Assembly (NCBI GenBank): GCA_903870065.1
Contig: CAIQBN010000375.1
Location: forward strand, 1 to 45,495
Direction: 5' to 3'
Length of the DNA: 45,495 nucleotides
Source of the DNA: an uncultured beta proteobacterium
GTDB lineage: Bacteria > Pseudomonadota > Gammaproteobacteria > Burkholderiales > Burkholderiaceae_C
This document shows, piece after piece, positions 16,180 through 24,773 of this stretch; within the stretch, counting starts at the first letter, position 1; every line of letters starts with the position of its first letter. The position numbers were made by a program, and so were the translations under genes. Below the pieces are notes generated by a model. That model had not been told where the DNA came from and made no database searches. It saw nothing but the letters and a program-made list of their open reading frames with translations.

Positions 16180-16797
16180 ATGCCCATCGTTGTTGTGGCC
16201 AATCCCAAAGGCGGCGTTGGCAAGTCCACTCTGGCGACCCAAATCGCTGGATATTTTGCTTCGAGAGGCCATGCTGTGATGCTTGGTGATGTCGATCGGC
16301 AGCAATCTTCACGGCTTTGGCTGGGTTTGCGTCCGCAATCTGCGCGCCTGATATCGACGTGGGATGTTCGCTCCGATGCCATTGCAAAACCCCCTAAGGG
16401 CACCACCCACGTGGTGCTCGACACACCGGCCGGCCTGCACGGAAAACGCCTCAATGAGGTCATGAAAATTGCCGACCGCATTGTGGTGCCCTTGCAGCCC
16501 AGCGTGTTCGACATATTTGCCACACGTTCCTTTCTGGACGAACTGATGCAAAACAAGCATGCTGGAAAGGCAAATATTGGCCTGGTCGGTATGCGGGTCG
16601 ATGCGCGCACCATAGCGGCCGATCATCTGCATGAGTTTGTGGACATGCTGGGCGTGCCGGTGCTGGGCTACTTGCGCGATACGCAAAACTACGTGCATTT
16701 GGCGGCGCGGGGCCTCACGCTGTTTGATGTGGCGACCAGCCGGGTGGAAAAAGACCTGGACCAGTGGCAAACCCTGTGTCGCTGGCTCGACACCTGA
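16180..16797 (+). CDS. Orphan ParA-family ATPase
   Basis: This 205-aa deviant Walker-A ATPase has KGGVGKS (10-16), the Walker A' aspartate in GDVDRQQSS, and Walker B LDTPAGLHG. No parB or parS is adjacent, so chromosome partition is unlikely; orphan ParA-like proteins position other cargo or regulate division. I chose the second of two tandem ATGs because GAGG at 16170-16173 is then 6 bases away; the track's TTG start at 16138 has no support. It is divergent from the antiporter and followed 28 bases later by the MaoC gene. Confidence 0.85.
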   Translation: MPIVVVANPKGGVGKSTLATQIAGYFASRGHAVMLGDVDRQQSSRLWLGLRPQSARLISTWDVRSDAIAKPPKGTTHVVLDTPAGLHGKRLNEVMKIADRIVVPLQPSVFDIFATRSFLDELMQNKHAGKANIGLVGMRVDARTIAADHLHEFVDMLGVPVLGYLRDTQNYVHLAARGLTLFDVATSRVEKDLDQWQTLCRWLDT

Positions 16798-16825
16798 TTG
16801 ATCAGGCAGGACCTACAGTGCGACG

Positions 16826-17281
16826 ATGAAAACTTTTCAAACTCTGTCGGAATTGATACCCCTGGTCGGACAGGAGGTTGTGGTCAGCGACTGGATCACG
16901 GTGTCCCAGGAGCAGGTCAATTTGTTTGCGCAAGCCACAGGTGACCATCAGTGGATTCATGTTGACGAAGAGCGTGCCAAGGCAGGCCCATTTGGTGCGC
17001 CGATTGCGCATGGGTTCCTGACGCTGTCGTTGTTGCCGCGCTTTTTTGAGTCGTCCATCGCAATTGTGCAAACACGCATGGGGGTTAACTACGGACTCAA
17101 TAAAGTGCGCTTTATAGCGCCGGTTCCTGTGGGTAGTCGACTGCGCGCCCGTATGAAGTTGCTTGCCTGTGACCCAATTGACAACCAAGGCATGCAAATG
17201 ACCTGGGAGGTGACCACCGAGCGCGAGGGTTCAGTCCGACCGGTGTGTATTGCCGAGTCGATTGCGCGCCACTATCCGTGA
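16826..17281 (+). CDS. MaoC-family (R)-specific enoyl-CoA hydratase-like protein
   Basis: This 151-aa hot-dog fold protein has the hydratase-2 motif: ATGDHQWIHVDEERAKAGPFGAPIAHGF, with catalytic Asp40 and His45. It likely hydrates trans-2-enoyl-CoA to (R)-3-hydroxyacyl-CoA, as used in polyhydroxyalkanoate or fatty-acid routes. It is a single-domain form. It overlaps the convergent trmL gene by 10 bases. No other lipid gene adjoins. Confidence 0.9.
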   Translation: MKTFQTLSELIPLVGQEVVVSDWITVSQEQVNLFAQATGDHQWIHVDEERAKAGPFGAPIAHGFLTLSLLPRFFESSIAIVQTRMGVNYGLNKVRFIAPVPVGSRLRARMKLLACDPIDNQGMQMTWEVTTEREGSVRPVCIAESIARHYP

Positions 17282-17751
17282 GGGTCTTCAGTCGCAAATC
17301 CGTTTTGTCGCCACGCCTCGAACACGGTGACCGCCACTGCATTCGATAAGTTGAGACTGCGCTGTCCGGCTTGCATGGGCAGCTTCAGGCATTGCTTTAG
17401 CGAGAAGCAGGCGCGGACCGCCTGCGAGAGTCCGCGTGTTTCCGCACCGAATACCAGCCAGTCACCACGACGAAAGTGCGTTTCAAAAACGTGACCGGAG
17501 CCTTTGGTGGTGAGTGCAAAAAGGCGGTCCGGGTCGGGTTGCTGCAGATCCAAAAAATCTTGCCACCCCAGGTGACGGTGCACGCTTGCGTATTCGTGGT
17601 AGTCCAGTCCCGCTCGGCGCATGTGTTTGTCGTCCATTGAAAACCCGAGCGGCTCAATCAAGTGCAAGGCACAGCCTGTGTTGGCAGCCAGGCGGATGAT
17701 ATTGCCGGTATTGGGCGGAATCTCAGGTTCGACCAGAACAATATTGAACAT
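17272..17751 (-). CDS. trmL: tRNA (cytidine/uridine(34)-2'-O)-methyltransferase
   Basis: This 159-aa SPOUT methyltransferase fits TrmL in length and motifs: IVLVEPEIPPNTGNIIRLAANTG at the N-terminus, WLVFGAETRGL (motif 2, about 105) and QRSLNLSNAVAVTVFEAWRQ (motif 3, about 128-147). It methylates the wobble ribose of certain leucine tRNAs. It lies 134 bases from comF on the same strand, with a copy of the 43-bp element between. Confidence 0.94.
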   Translation of the reverse strand: MFNIVLVEPEIPPNTGNIIRLAANTGCALHLIEPLGFSMDDKHMRRAGLDYHEYASVHRHLGWQDFLDLQQPDPDRLFALTTKGSGHVFETHFRRGDWLVFGAETRGLSQAVRACFSLKQCLKLPMQAGQRSLNLSNAVAVTVFEAWRQNGFATEDPHG

Positions 17752-17828
17752 GGTTGTTATTGTCGTTGCAGGTCAATGGATGCAGCTAAGCAGTCAGACC
17801 GTTTGAATATAAGGGCAATAAAGTGCCG

Positions 17829-17871
17829 TAGCCCTCGTTTCTATTAGGCAAGAAGCTATCATTAACATAGC
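17829..17871 (+). repeat. 43-bp dispersed palindromic element, copy 4 (trmL-comF gap)
   Basis: This is exact TAGCCCTC-N18-GCTAT-N7-ATAGC in the non-coding gap between trmL and comF. It begins CTCGTT as several other copies do and continues AAATGAAG, similar to AATTGATT after copy 1. Confidence 0.85.
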
Positions 17872-17884
17872 AAATGAAGTTCCG

Positions 17885-18607
17885 TCATTCTGTTCTTGCA
17901 AAGACCATACCCGTGATGTGTGCTGCGCCCGATGCCCGCAGTGCGCTTGCCGCGGCGTGCAACGAGGCACCACTGGTCATGACGTCATCCAGTACAACGA
18001 TGCGCTTGCCACGAACGTATTCCACCTTGAACGGGTCCACGGCAAATGCGTGCTGCACACTGCGAAGTCGTTCGCTACGGGGCAAGGTTCGCTGCGGTGG
18101 CGTGTCGGTTACCCGCAGCAAAATGTCCTGTGCTACTTTTTGCCGATCCAGGGCGGTCGCCAGAACGTGTGATTGGTTGTAACCGCGTTCGCGCAGGCGC
18201 TCTTTCGACATCGGCATGGGCATCAACATGTCACAGGACTCCAGTGCCGGCTCAACCCAGGGGGCGGCGCGCAACAACTGAGCGAAAGTGGCTGCCCACC
18301 CCGGCTGTTCCCGAAATTTGAAATCGCCGACGAGATCAGACCAAGGGTAGGCGTAGGCCACCGCGGTCAAGCAGGCGTCTAGTGGCGGTGGAGTCAAAAT
18401 GCAGGCGCCACATTGGCGCGTTGCCGCTAAGAGCGCGCGGGCGCAGGTTTGGCAGCGGTGGCAGGGCTGGGCAAAGGCATTCACGCATGCCTCACATACC
18501 GGCCGCGACGGCCACGCATGGCAGACCGCGCAGCGACTTGGTAGACGCTGGGTTAGTCCTTGTATCAGTCGGCGAAACACCGGGCCAATATACTCGGTCC
18601 GCCACAT
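17885..18607 (-). CDS. ComF family phosphoribosyltransferase-like protein
   Basis: This 240-aa protein has an N-terminal zinc-ribbon-like cysteine set (CAVCH, CEAC, CHRCQTC, CGAC). The PRTase-type domain has MPMPMSKERLRERGYNQSHVLA and PRPP loop VVLDDVMTSGAS (about 208-219). ComF relatives take part in DNA uptake or are uncharacterised (GntX). It is divergent from the BioC-like gene with about 34 bases between starts. The start at 18607 is the first ATG; TTG alternatives cannot be excluded. Confidence 0.88.
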   Translation of the reverse strand: MWRTEYIGPVFRRLIQGLTQRLPSRCAVCHAWPSRPVCEACVNAFAQPCHRCQTCARALLAATRQCGACILTPPPLDACLTAVAYAYPWSDLVGDFKFREQPGWAATFAQLLRAAPWVEPALESCDMLMPMPMSKERLRERGYNQSHVLATALDRQKVAQDILLRVTDTPPQRTLPRSERLRSVQHAFAVDPFKVEYVRGKRIVVLDDVMTSGASLHAAASALRASGAAHITGMVFARTE

Positions 18608-18641
18608 CCGATGCGTTGCGTGGCCCCTTTTTTATTTTTTC

Positions 18642-19550
18642 ATGTCTCACTCTTTGCCTCCTACCATTGCGCCCCAGGCCGCTGCACGCTGGGCACAGCT
18701 CGCGCCGATGGCCACGTCACCTTGGTTGCATGAAGAAGTGGCAAGTCGCATGGCAGAGCGCTTGCAGTGGATCAAGTTGCAACCGCGAAGCTGGATCCAT
18801 TGGGAGCCGCTGCGCGGTGGATTGCAGGTGCACAAACGTCTGCTGGAACACTATCCCGGCTCCCTGAGCCATTTGGTGCAGGGTGTTGAAAAGCATGCCA
18901 GTCTGGTGCGCCAGACTGTATTGCCGTCTTGGTGGAGTCCATCCCGATGGACTGGGCCGCGGCAGCTTTTTGGTCTGCCTGCCGAGCCCGCCCAGATGGT
19001 GTGGTCCAACATGGGGCTGCATATGGCCGCAGACCCCCAGGGACTGATTGGCCAGTGGTGCGGATTGCTGGAGCCCAACGGGTTTTTGATGTTTTCCTGT
19101 CTGGGTCCCGACACGTTGCGGGAGTTGCGCACCGTCTACGCGCAACAAGGGTGGCAACAGCCGTCGCATGCATTTACCGACATGCATGACTGGGGTGACA
19201 TGCTGTTGCAGGCAGGTTTTGCCGAGCCGGTCATGGATATGGAGCACATAACGCTGACTTTCGAGACTCCCGAACGATTGCTGCTCGAGTTGCGTGAATT
19301 GGGGCGCAATTTGCATGTGGACCGGTTTGGCGGCTTGCGTGGGCGACAATGGCGCTCCCAATTGCTGGGCGCATTGGAGAAATTAGCGCAGCCGGGCGGG
19401 GGCGGCACGTTGCACTTGACTTTCGAGGTGGTCTACGGTCATGCGTTCAAGGCGCAAACCAGCGCAGGTAAGGGCAATGAAGCAACGATTTCTTTGGACG
19501 AAATGCGGGCGACCTTGCGCAAGGTCAATAAAAATGGTGCGACCGGTTGA
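18642..19550 (+). CDS. BioC-like SAM-dependent methyltransferase
   Basis: This 302-aa protein resembles Betaproteobacteria BioC-type methyltransferases in its second half (FSCLGPDTLRELR, DMHDWGDMLLQAGFAEPVMDMEHITLTF). BioC methylates malonyl-thioester at the start of biotin synthesis. The usual motif I (DxGxGxG) is absent: the matching place, about residues 51-60, reads WIHWEPLRGG. SAM binding may be altered or the enzyme may have another role. The track ORF extends upstream to 18399, but that part is antisense to comF; ATG 18642 is the sensible start. No other bio genes adjoin. Confidence 0.72.
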   Translation: MSHSLPPTIAPQAAARWAQLAPMATSPWLHEEVASRMAERLQWIKLQPRSWIHWEPLRGGLQVHKRLLEHYPGSLSHLVQGVEKHASLVRQTVLPSWWSPSRWTGPRQLFGLPAEPAQMVWSNMGLHMAADPQGLIGQWCGLLEPNGFLMFSCLGPDTLRELRTVYAQQGWQQPSHAFTDMHDWGDMLLQAGFAEPVMDMEHITLTFETPERLLLELRELGRNLHVDRFGGLRGRQWRSQLLGALEKLAQPGGGGTLHLTFEVVYGHAFKAQTSAGKGNEATISLDEMRATLRKVNKNGATG

Positions 19551-19603
19551 CTTTGGGGCTTGACACATACGGCGGAGTCTGATTTTGCCGAAGATTGCTG
19601 GGC

Positions 19604-19609
19604 TACAAT
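19604..19609 (+). promoter_or_regulatory. Candidate -10 element for the cox cluster
   Basis: TACAAT (within GGCTACAATA) lies 106 bases before the ctaC ATG, in the 164-bp gap after the BioC-like gene. No convincing -35 stands 16-18 bases upstream; TTGACA at 19560 is too far. The long leader may carry control elements. Confidence 0.35.
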
Positions 19610-19714
19610 AACCTCAAAACCGAGGGCTGGCGACCCTTGTCTGTGCGCCGTTGCTGGTGCGTGCGGCCAAGTTTTTGGCACTGTTCAATCTGATTCGACG
19701 AAGAAAAGACCAAG

Positions 19715-20899
19715 ATGAAGAGCATTTTTAAACCATTGGCTTCACTGCCCCTCGCGGTGAGCGCCTGGGCCAGTACTGCAGTGTTTTCGCTGGCGCATGC
19801 TGTCAATGACTTGCCAGGCGGCCCAGCGGTAAACCAGCTCAATTTGGCGCCACCTGCCACCAAGATTGCAGAAGAGCAGCATTGGCTGCACTGGTTCATG
19901 ATGATCGTGTGCACGGTTATTTTTGTGGCCGTGTTTTCGGTCATGTTTTATTCCATTTGGAAGCACCGCAAGTCCAAGGGACACAAGCCAGCAACATTCC
20001 ACGAATCCGTCGTCGTTGAAATCGTCTGGACCGTCATTCCGTTCATCATCGTTATCCTGATGGCTCTGCCAGCCACCAAGGTCGTCGTGGCCATGAAGGA
20101 CACGACCAATGCAGACCTGACCATCAAGGTCACCGGAATGCAATGGAAATGGGGTTACGACTATATAAAAGGTGAGGGTGAGGGCATCGGTTTTGTGTCG
20201 TCCCTTGATCCGGCACAGCGCGCCATGTCGGACGCGGGCGGCCCAAAGAAGGGTGAGTCGGTCGATGACTATTTACTCAAGGTCGACAAGGCGTTGGTCG
20301 TCCCGGTTGGTAAAAAGGTCCGCATTATCACGACCGCAACCGATGTCATTCACGCGTTCGCTGTGCCTGCCTTTGGCATCAAGCAAGACGCCATTCCCGG
20401 ATTTGTGCGCGACACCTGGTTCAAGGCAGAGCGCACGGGTGACTTTTATGGTCAGTGCCAGGAACTGTGTGGTAAAGAGCATGCCTACATGCCAATCCAT
20501 GTCAAGGTTGTCTCTGCTGCCGACTACAGCCTCTGGGTTGAAGGTGAAAAGAAAAAGTTAGCCGCAAAAGCCGATGATCCAGCCAAAGTCTGGGCGCTTG
20601 CTGACCTGAGCAAGCGGGGTGAAAAGGTCTATGCCGCCAACTGTGTTGCGTGCCACCAGCCCAATGGCAAGGGCGCGGGTCCCATCAAGCCCCTAGACGC
20701 AGCTGCCATCGTGCTCGACTCTGACAAGAGTAAACAAATTGGGGTGTTACTCAACGGCCAGAATAATGGCGCCATGCCAGCTTGGAAAGCGCTCAGTGAC
20801 ACCGATATTGCTGCGGTGATTACCTACACCAAGAACAACTGGTCCAACAAGACGGGTCAGATCGTGCAGCCGGCTGAGGTGCTGGCTCTGCGCAAGTAA
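19715..20899 (+). CDS. ctaC: Cytochrome c oxidase subunit II with fused cytochrome c domain
   Basis: This 394-aa subunit accepts electrons at the CuA centre. It has a signal peptide (1-29), two transmembrane helices (about 58-82 and 98-122), and a cupredoxin domain with CuA ligands His213, Cys248, Glu250, Cys252, His256 and Met259 (CQELCGKEHAYM). A C-terminal cytochrome c domain has CVACH (310-314) and a likely Met ligand in GAMPAW, which makes this a caa3-type subunit. It heads the oxidase cluster, followed 49 bases later by subunit I. Confidence 0.97.
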   Translation: MKSIFKPLASLPLAVSAWASTAVFSLAHAVNDLPGGPAVNQLNLAPPATKIAEEQHWLHWFMMIVCTVIFVAVFSVMFYSIWKHRKSKGHKPATFHESVVVEIVWTVIPFIIVILMALPATKVVVAMKDTTNADLTIKVTGMQWKWGYDYIKGEGEGIGFVSSLDPAQRAMSDAGGPKKGESVDDYLLKVDKALVVPVGKKVRIITTATDVIHAFAVPAFGIKQDAIPGFVRDTWFKAERTGDFYGQCQELCGKEHAYMPIHVKVVSAADYSLWVEGEKKKLAAKADDPAKVWALADLSKRGEKVYAANCVACHQPNGKGAGPIKPLDAAAIVLDSDKSKQIGVLLNGQNNGAMPAWKALSDTDIAAVITYTKNNWSNKTGQIVQPAEVLALRK

Positions 20900-20948
20900 T
20901 CAGCGCAAGCCGATTGACCGAATTTAGTGAATTGAGAAGGAAATCAGG

Positions 20949-22571
20949 ATGAGTGCCGTACTAGACCACCACGATCATGCCCATGACGACCACCACGACC
21001 ACCATGCGCCGTCGGGTTGGCAGCGTTGGGTATACGCCACGAATCACAAGGATATCGGGACCTTGTATTTGCTGTTCGCTTTCACCATGTTGATGGTCGG
21101 TGGCGTTCTGGCGCTGATTATTCGCGCCGAATTGTTTCAGCCTGGTCTGCAAGTGGTGAATCCGGAGTTGTTCAATCAGCTCACCACGATGCACGGTCTC
21201 ATTATGGTGTTTGGTGCCATCATGCCGGCCTTTGTCGGTTTCGCGAACTGGATGATCCCCCTGCAAATTGGTGCGGCGGACATGGCTTTTGCGCGTATGA
21301 ATAACTTTAGTTTCTGGCTGATGATTCCGGCTGCGGCGATGTTGGTTGGCTCGTTCTTTATGCCCGGAGGTGCCCCTGCCGCTGGTTGGACGCTGTACGC
21401 ACCGCTGACACTGCAAATGGGTCCCTCCATGGATGCCGGCATTTTTGCCATGCACATTCTGGGTGCCAGTTCCATCATGGGTTCGATCAACATCATTGTG
21501 ACCATCCTGAACATGCGCGCTCCTGGCATGACGCTGATGAAGATGCCCATGTTCTGCTGGACCTGGCTGATCACCGCCTACCTGCTGATTGCAGTGATGC
21601 CCGTGTTGGCAGGCGCCATCACCATGACGTTGACCGACCGCCACTTTGGCACCAGTTTTTTCAACCCGGCAGGTGGTGGTGACCCGGTGATGTACCAGCA
21701 CATCTTCTGGTTCTTCGGCCACCCTGAGGTCTACATCATGATTTTGCCGGCCTTCGGCATCATCAGCCAGGTGGTCCCGGCCTTTGCGCGCAAGAAGCTG
21801 TTTGGCTACGCATCCATGGTGTATGCCACATCGTCGATCGCCATTCTGTCCTTCATTGTCTGGGCGCACCACATGTTCACCACCGGAATGCCGGTGACTG
21901 GTCAGCTGTTCTTCATGTACGCCACCATGCTGATCGCGGTGCCCACCGCCGTGAAGATTTTCAACTGGATCGCCACGATGTGGCAAGGCTCCATGACGTT
22001 CGAGACGCCCATGCTGTTTGCAGTGGGCTTTATCTTTGTGTTCACCATCGGCGGATTTACCGGGTTGATGCCTGCGGTGGCGCCCATTGACATCCAGTTG
22101 CAGGACACCTACTACATCGTCGCCCACTTCCACTATGTGCTGGTGGCCGGATCGTTGTTTGCGATGTTCTCTGGCGCCTATTACTGGTTGCCCAAGTGGA
22201 CTGGCGTGATGTACAGCGAAACACGGGGTCAGATTCACTTTTGGTGGTCGATTATCTCTTTCAACATCACCTTCTTCCCAATGCACTTCCTCGGTTTGGC
22301 AGGCATGCCGCGCCGCTACGCGGATTACCCGATGCAGTTTGCAGATTTCAACGCGGTTGCGTCGGTCGGTGGGTTCCTTTTTGGATTTGCCCAGGTGTAT
22401 TTCTTCCTCTTCGTCGTGCTACCAGCCATGCAGGGCAAGGGTGAGAAGGCAGTGCAGAAGCCATGGGAAGCAGCAGAAGGTCTGGAGTGGGAAGTCCCAT
22501 CCCCGGCACCCTTCCATACTTTCGAGACTCCGCCCAAATTGGATGCGACCGCGACCAAGGTCATTGGTTAA
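20949..22571 (+). CDS. ctaD: Cytochrome c oxidase subunit I
   Basis: This 540-aa subunit holds heme a and the heme a3-CuB oxygen-reducing site. Visible are the low-spin heme His in [24 protein letters not shown] (Glu of the D channel, CuB His and cross-linked Tyr), the CuB HH pair in [10 protein letters not shown], and HFHYVLV (heme ligands). The D-channel Asp is in [12 protein letters not shown]. The N-terminus is unusually His/Asp-rich ([16 protein letters not shown]), possibly a metal-binding tail. AGAAGGAAATCAGG precedes the ATG. It is an A-type oxidase by the E in GHPEVY. Confidence 0.98.
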   Translation: MSAVLDHHDHAHDDHHDHHAPSGWQRWVYATNHKDIGTLYLLFAFTMLMVGGVLALIIRAELFQPGLQVVNPELFNQLTTMHGLIMVFGAIMPAFVGFANWMIPLQIGAADMAFARMNNFSFWLMIPAAAMLVGSFFMPGGAPAAGWTLYAPLTLQMGPSMDAGIFAMHILGASSIMGSINIIVTILNMRAPGMTLMKMPMFCWTWLITAYLLIAVMPVLAGAITMTLTDRHFGTSFFNPAGGGDPVMYQHIFWFFGHPEVYIMILPAFGIISQVVPAFARKKLFGYASMVYATSSIAILSFIVWAHHMFTTGMPVTGQLFFMYATMLIAVPTAVKIFNWIATMWQGSMTFETPMLFAVGFIFVFTIGGFTGLMPAVAPIDIQLQDTYYIVAHFHYVLVAGSLFAMFSGAYYWLPKWTGVMYSETRGQIHFWWSIISFNITFFPMHFLGLAGMPRRYADYPMQFADFNAVASVGGFLFGFAQVYFFLFVVLPAMQGKGEKAVQKPWEAAEGLEWEVPSPAPFHTFETPPKLDATATKVIG

Positions 22572-22576
22572 GTGCC

Positions 22577-22690
22577 ATGATGACCCCGGAGCAAAAGAAA
22601 GCCAATGCCAGAACCGGATTGATTCTGGCGTCTGTTGCGGTGCTGTTTTTCGTCGGATTTATGGTCCGTATGGTTTTGTTTGGCAAGTAG
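22577..22690 (+). CDS. Cytochrome oxidase small assembly protein
   Basis: This 37-aa single-helix membrane protein (MMTPEQKKANARTGLILASV..., hydrophobic from about 14 to 34) lies 5 bases after ctaD and 3 bases before ctaG. The same tiny gene is found at this place in oxidase clusters of Betaproteobacteria and is annotated there as a small assembly protein. In the ORF track it appears only as the tail of a longer shadow frame. A second ATG directly follows the first. Confidence 0.8.
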   Translation: MMTPEQKKANARTGLILASVAVLFFVGFMVRMVLFGK

Positions 22691-22693
22691 GCG

Positions 22694-23293
22694 ATGCGGC
22701 TGGAGCGCGAAAATCTTCTGATGGTGCGCAAACTGGCTGTGATCACAGTCGGAATGTTTGCGTTCGGCTATGCATTGGTGCCGATTTACCAATCGATTTG
22801 TGAAATGACGGGTATCAACGTTCTGGCGTTGGGCGAGCGCAATATTCCGGGTGCAGCGGCGGGTCTGCCGGCCAACACCCAAGTTGATATGAGCCGCACC
22901 ATCACGGTCGAGTTTGACGCCAATACGCGTGGCCCCTGGGAATTCAAGCCAGCGCAGCGTTCGGTTGAAGTTCACCCCGGGGAGTTGACCACCGTGATGT
23001 ACGAATTCCAGAACACCCAAAACCGGCGAATGTCGGCACAGGCAATACCTAGTTATGCGCCCCAGCAGGCATCCGCGCATTTCAACAAGCTGGAGTGTTT
23101 TTGCTTCAAGCAGTACACACTGGAGCCGGGTGAGAAGAAGGCCTGGCCAGTTGCCTTTGTCATAGATCCAAAGCTGTCGCGTGATGTGAAGACCATCACC
23201 TTGTCCTACACTTTTTTTGAAGTGGGTGGCAAGACACCTCCGGCGCCGGTTGCTGCCGCGTCGCCCGCCGAAATCAGTGGGGGTCGTTCGTGA
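22694..23293 (+). CDS. ctaG: Cytochrome c oxidase assembly protein CtaG (Cox11)
   Basis: This 199-aa copper chaperone delivers Cu to the CuB site of subunit I. It has one N-terminal membrane helix (about 13-33), followed by a periplasmic Ig-like domain. The copper-binding motif is LECFCFKQ (Cys135 and Cys137). It lies 3 bases after the small assembly gene and its stop overlaps the next start (GTGA). Confidence 0.95.
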   Translation: MRLERENLLMVRKLAVITVGMFAFGYALVPIYQSICEMTGINVLALGERNIPGAAAGLPANTQVDMSRTITVEFDANTRGPWEFKPAQRSVEVHPGELTTVMYEFQNTQNRRMSAQAIPSYAPQQASAHFNKLECFCFKQYTLEPGEKKAWPVAFVIDPKLSRDVKTITLSYTFFEVGGKTPPAPVAAASPAEISGGRS

Positions 23294-23508
23294 GCGAGAA
23301 AACCCCTTTGTCCTCGAATGCACAACCATCTATCTGGTGTAGTGTGAAACTGGTCGCTTGGTCTTTTTTGGGCATTCGCAGCAACCGGGAATATCAGCAT
23401 GACCTGGCCAAAGTCAGCCCCATGCATGTGGTTTTGGTTGGACTTGTCAGCGTACTGGTCCTGGTTGTGGGACTGATTGGGCTGGTCAATTGGGTCGTTG
23501 CAAAATAA
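23290..23508 (+). CDS. DUF2970 family membrane protein
   Basis: This 72-aa protein has one C-terminal membrane helix (MHVVLVGLVSVLVLVVGLIGLVNWVV) and the conserved block WSFLGIRSNREYQHDLAKVSP of DUF2970. It begins at GTG overlapping the ctaG stop by 4 bases. The family sits in oxidase clusters of Betaproteobacteria and may help oxidase biogenesis; no activity is known. Confidence 0.85.
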   Translation: MSEKTPLSSNAQPSIWCSVKLVAWSFLGIRSNREYQHDLAKVSPMHVVLVGLVSVLVLVVGLIGLVNWVVAK

Positions 23509-23580
23509 TGGAAACACTGTGGGTGAAACCCGTTCGCCGTCTGGCAGCAGGTTCGGTCCCCAACTGAATAGGAGAAAGAA

Positions 23581-24462
23581 ATGAGTTCAACACCACACGG
23601 CGCAACACCGTATTACTTTATTCCGGGACCGTCGCGCCACCCGGCAATGGCCGCATTGGGTCTGTTTTTTGTGATCCTTGGCGCGGGACAGTGGATTAAC
23701 GGTGCCGAATGGGGCAAGTATGCGCTGGCGCTTGGAATGGTGTGGTGGCTCACCGTACTCTATCAATGGTTTAGCCAATCCATTGGCGAGAGTGAAAGTG
23801 GCCAATATGGCCACAAAATCGATATTTCCTTCCGTTGGAGCATGACCTGGTTCATCTTTTCAGAGGTTATGTTCTTTGGCGCGTTCTTTACTGCCTTATG
23901 GTGGGCGCGCGCGCATTCCGTGCCCGCGCTTGGTAGCTTGGATAACGCCTTGCTGTGGCCTAATTTCAAGGCAGTGTGGCCCAGCGTGGCAGCCGGTATG
24001 ACGGCCTCTCCGGCCGGCATTGTCGAACCGTTCTCGACCATGGGGCCATTCTGGTTACCAACCATCAATACTGCGCTGCTGTTGACCTCTGGCGTGACCT
24101 TGACCATTGCCCACCATGCACTGGTGGCTGGCAACCGCGCGAAAACAATCGGGTTTATGTGGATCACTGTGCTGTTGGGAGTGACCTTTTTGTGCGTGCA
24201 AGGATATGAGTATTACCATGCCTACACACTCTACAACTTGAAGCTGAACTCCGGGGTGTTTGGTTCGACCTTCTTCATGCTCACTGGCTTCCACGGCTTT
24301 CACGTGTTTGTTGGCATGTTGATGTTGTTGTTTATTACCCTGCGACTTCAAAAAGGGCATTTCACACCCGAGCGGCACTTCGGTTTTGAAGGTGCGGCCT
24401 GGTATTGGCATTTTGTTGACGTGGTCTGGTTGGGCCTTTATATCCTGGTGTATTGGCTCTGA
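23581..24462 (+). CDS. ctaE: Cytochrome c oxidase subunit III
   Basis: This 293-aa integral subunit has seven hydrophobic segments. It shows the family sequences FIFSEVMFFGAFF, LLTSGVTLTIAHHAL, GFHGFHVFVGMLML and AAWYWHFVDVVWLGLYILVYW. It stabilises subunit I and proton uptake. AGGAGAAAGAA lies directly before the ATG. A strong terminator follows 17 bases after its stop, so ctaC-ctaE forms one unit. Confidence 0.97.
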   Translation: MSSTPHGATPYYFIPGPSRHPAMAALGLFFVILGAGQWINGAEWGKYALALGMVWWLTVLYQWFSQSIGESESGQYGHKIDISFRWSMTWFIFSEVMFFGAFFTALWWARAHSVPALGSLDNALLWPNFKAVWPSVAAGMTASPAGIVEPFSTMGPFWLPTINTALLLTSGVTLTIAHHALVAGNRAKTIGFMWITVLLGVTFLCVQGYEYYHAYTLYNLKLNSGVFGSTFFMLTGFHGFHVFVGMLMLLFITLRLQKGHFTPERHFGFEGAAWYWHFVDVVWLGLYILVYWL

Positions 24463-24479
24463 TTGCGCTGGCAGCCGGC

Positions 24480-24507
24480 AAAAAGGCACCGCTTGCGGTG
24501 CCTTTTT
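24480..24507. terminator. Intrinsic terminator after ctaE (bidirectional)
   Basis: AAAAAGGCACCGC-TT-GCGGTGCCTTTTT is a perfect 13-bp stem with a 2-base loop drawn here, or fewer pairs with a normal loop. T-tracts on both strands serve ctaE and the convergent twin-TM gene. Confidence 0.92.
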
Positions 24508-24536
24508 AGTTGAAGACCGGCAGGATCTGTAGCGCG

Positions 24537-24758
24537 TTAGCGCCCGCTTGGAATGCCTGTCGGATGAATGTAATCCAGGCTCCAGGCAAGCAAAATGCAT
24601 CCAAACAGCACGATCGATACGGCAACGCGCAGTCCGAGGGCCCACGCCATCTTTCGCGAGGTTTGAACTTTTTCTTTTCCCGAGCGCAACATAAAGAACA
24701 GTGCCGCCCCGAGGCTAGCAAGAATGGCCAGAAATGCAAGGGCTACAAGGTATGTCAT
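24537..24758 (-). CDS. Twin transmembrane protein (DUF2909-like)
   Basis: This 73-aa protein has two membrane helices (TYLVALAFLAILASLGAALFFML and AVSIVLFGCILLAWSL) joined by a basic loop (RSGKEKVQTSRK). It is the twin-TM small protein commonly found in oxidase clusters of Betaproteobacteria. The track frame is much longer (352 aa), but most of it is antisense to SURF1. The ATG at 24758 precedes the first helix. It is the only minus-strand gene in the oxidase block and starts 15 bases from the divergent SURF1 gene. Confidence 0.8.
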   Translation of the reverse strand: MTYLVALAFLAILASLGAALFFMLRSGKEKVQTSRKMAWALGLRVAVSIVLFGCILLAWSLDYIHPTGIPSGR

Positions 24759-24773
24759 GAACAGGATTATCTG

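Noticed and set aside
18399-18641. 81-codon N-terminal extension of the BioC-like frame
   Set aside because: It is antisense to comF; the family N-terminus starts at ATG 18642.
19560-19565. TTGACA as -35 of the cox promoter
   Set aside because: The next good -10 (TACAAT) is 38 bases away, too far for one promoter.
19599-19629. GAGGGCTG near 19622 as a ninth 43-bp element
   Set aside because: At the required spacing the palindrome halves match only 2 of 5 each.
20961-22286. 441-aa minus-strand ORF
   Set aside because: Antisense shadow of ctaD; its His/Gln/Arg-rich composition is that of a reverse reading of a membrane protein gene.
24510-24773. Upstream extension of SURF1
   Set aside because: Antisense to the twin-TM gene; GTG 24774 has a ribosome-binding site and begins the expected N-terminus.
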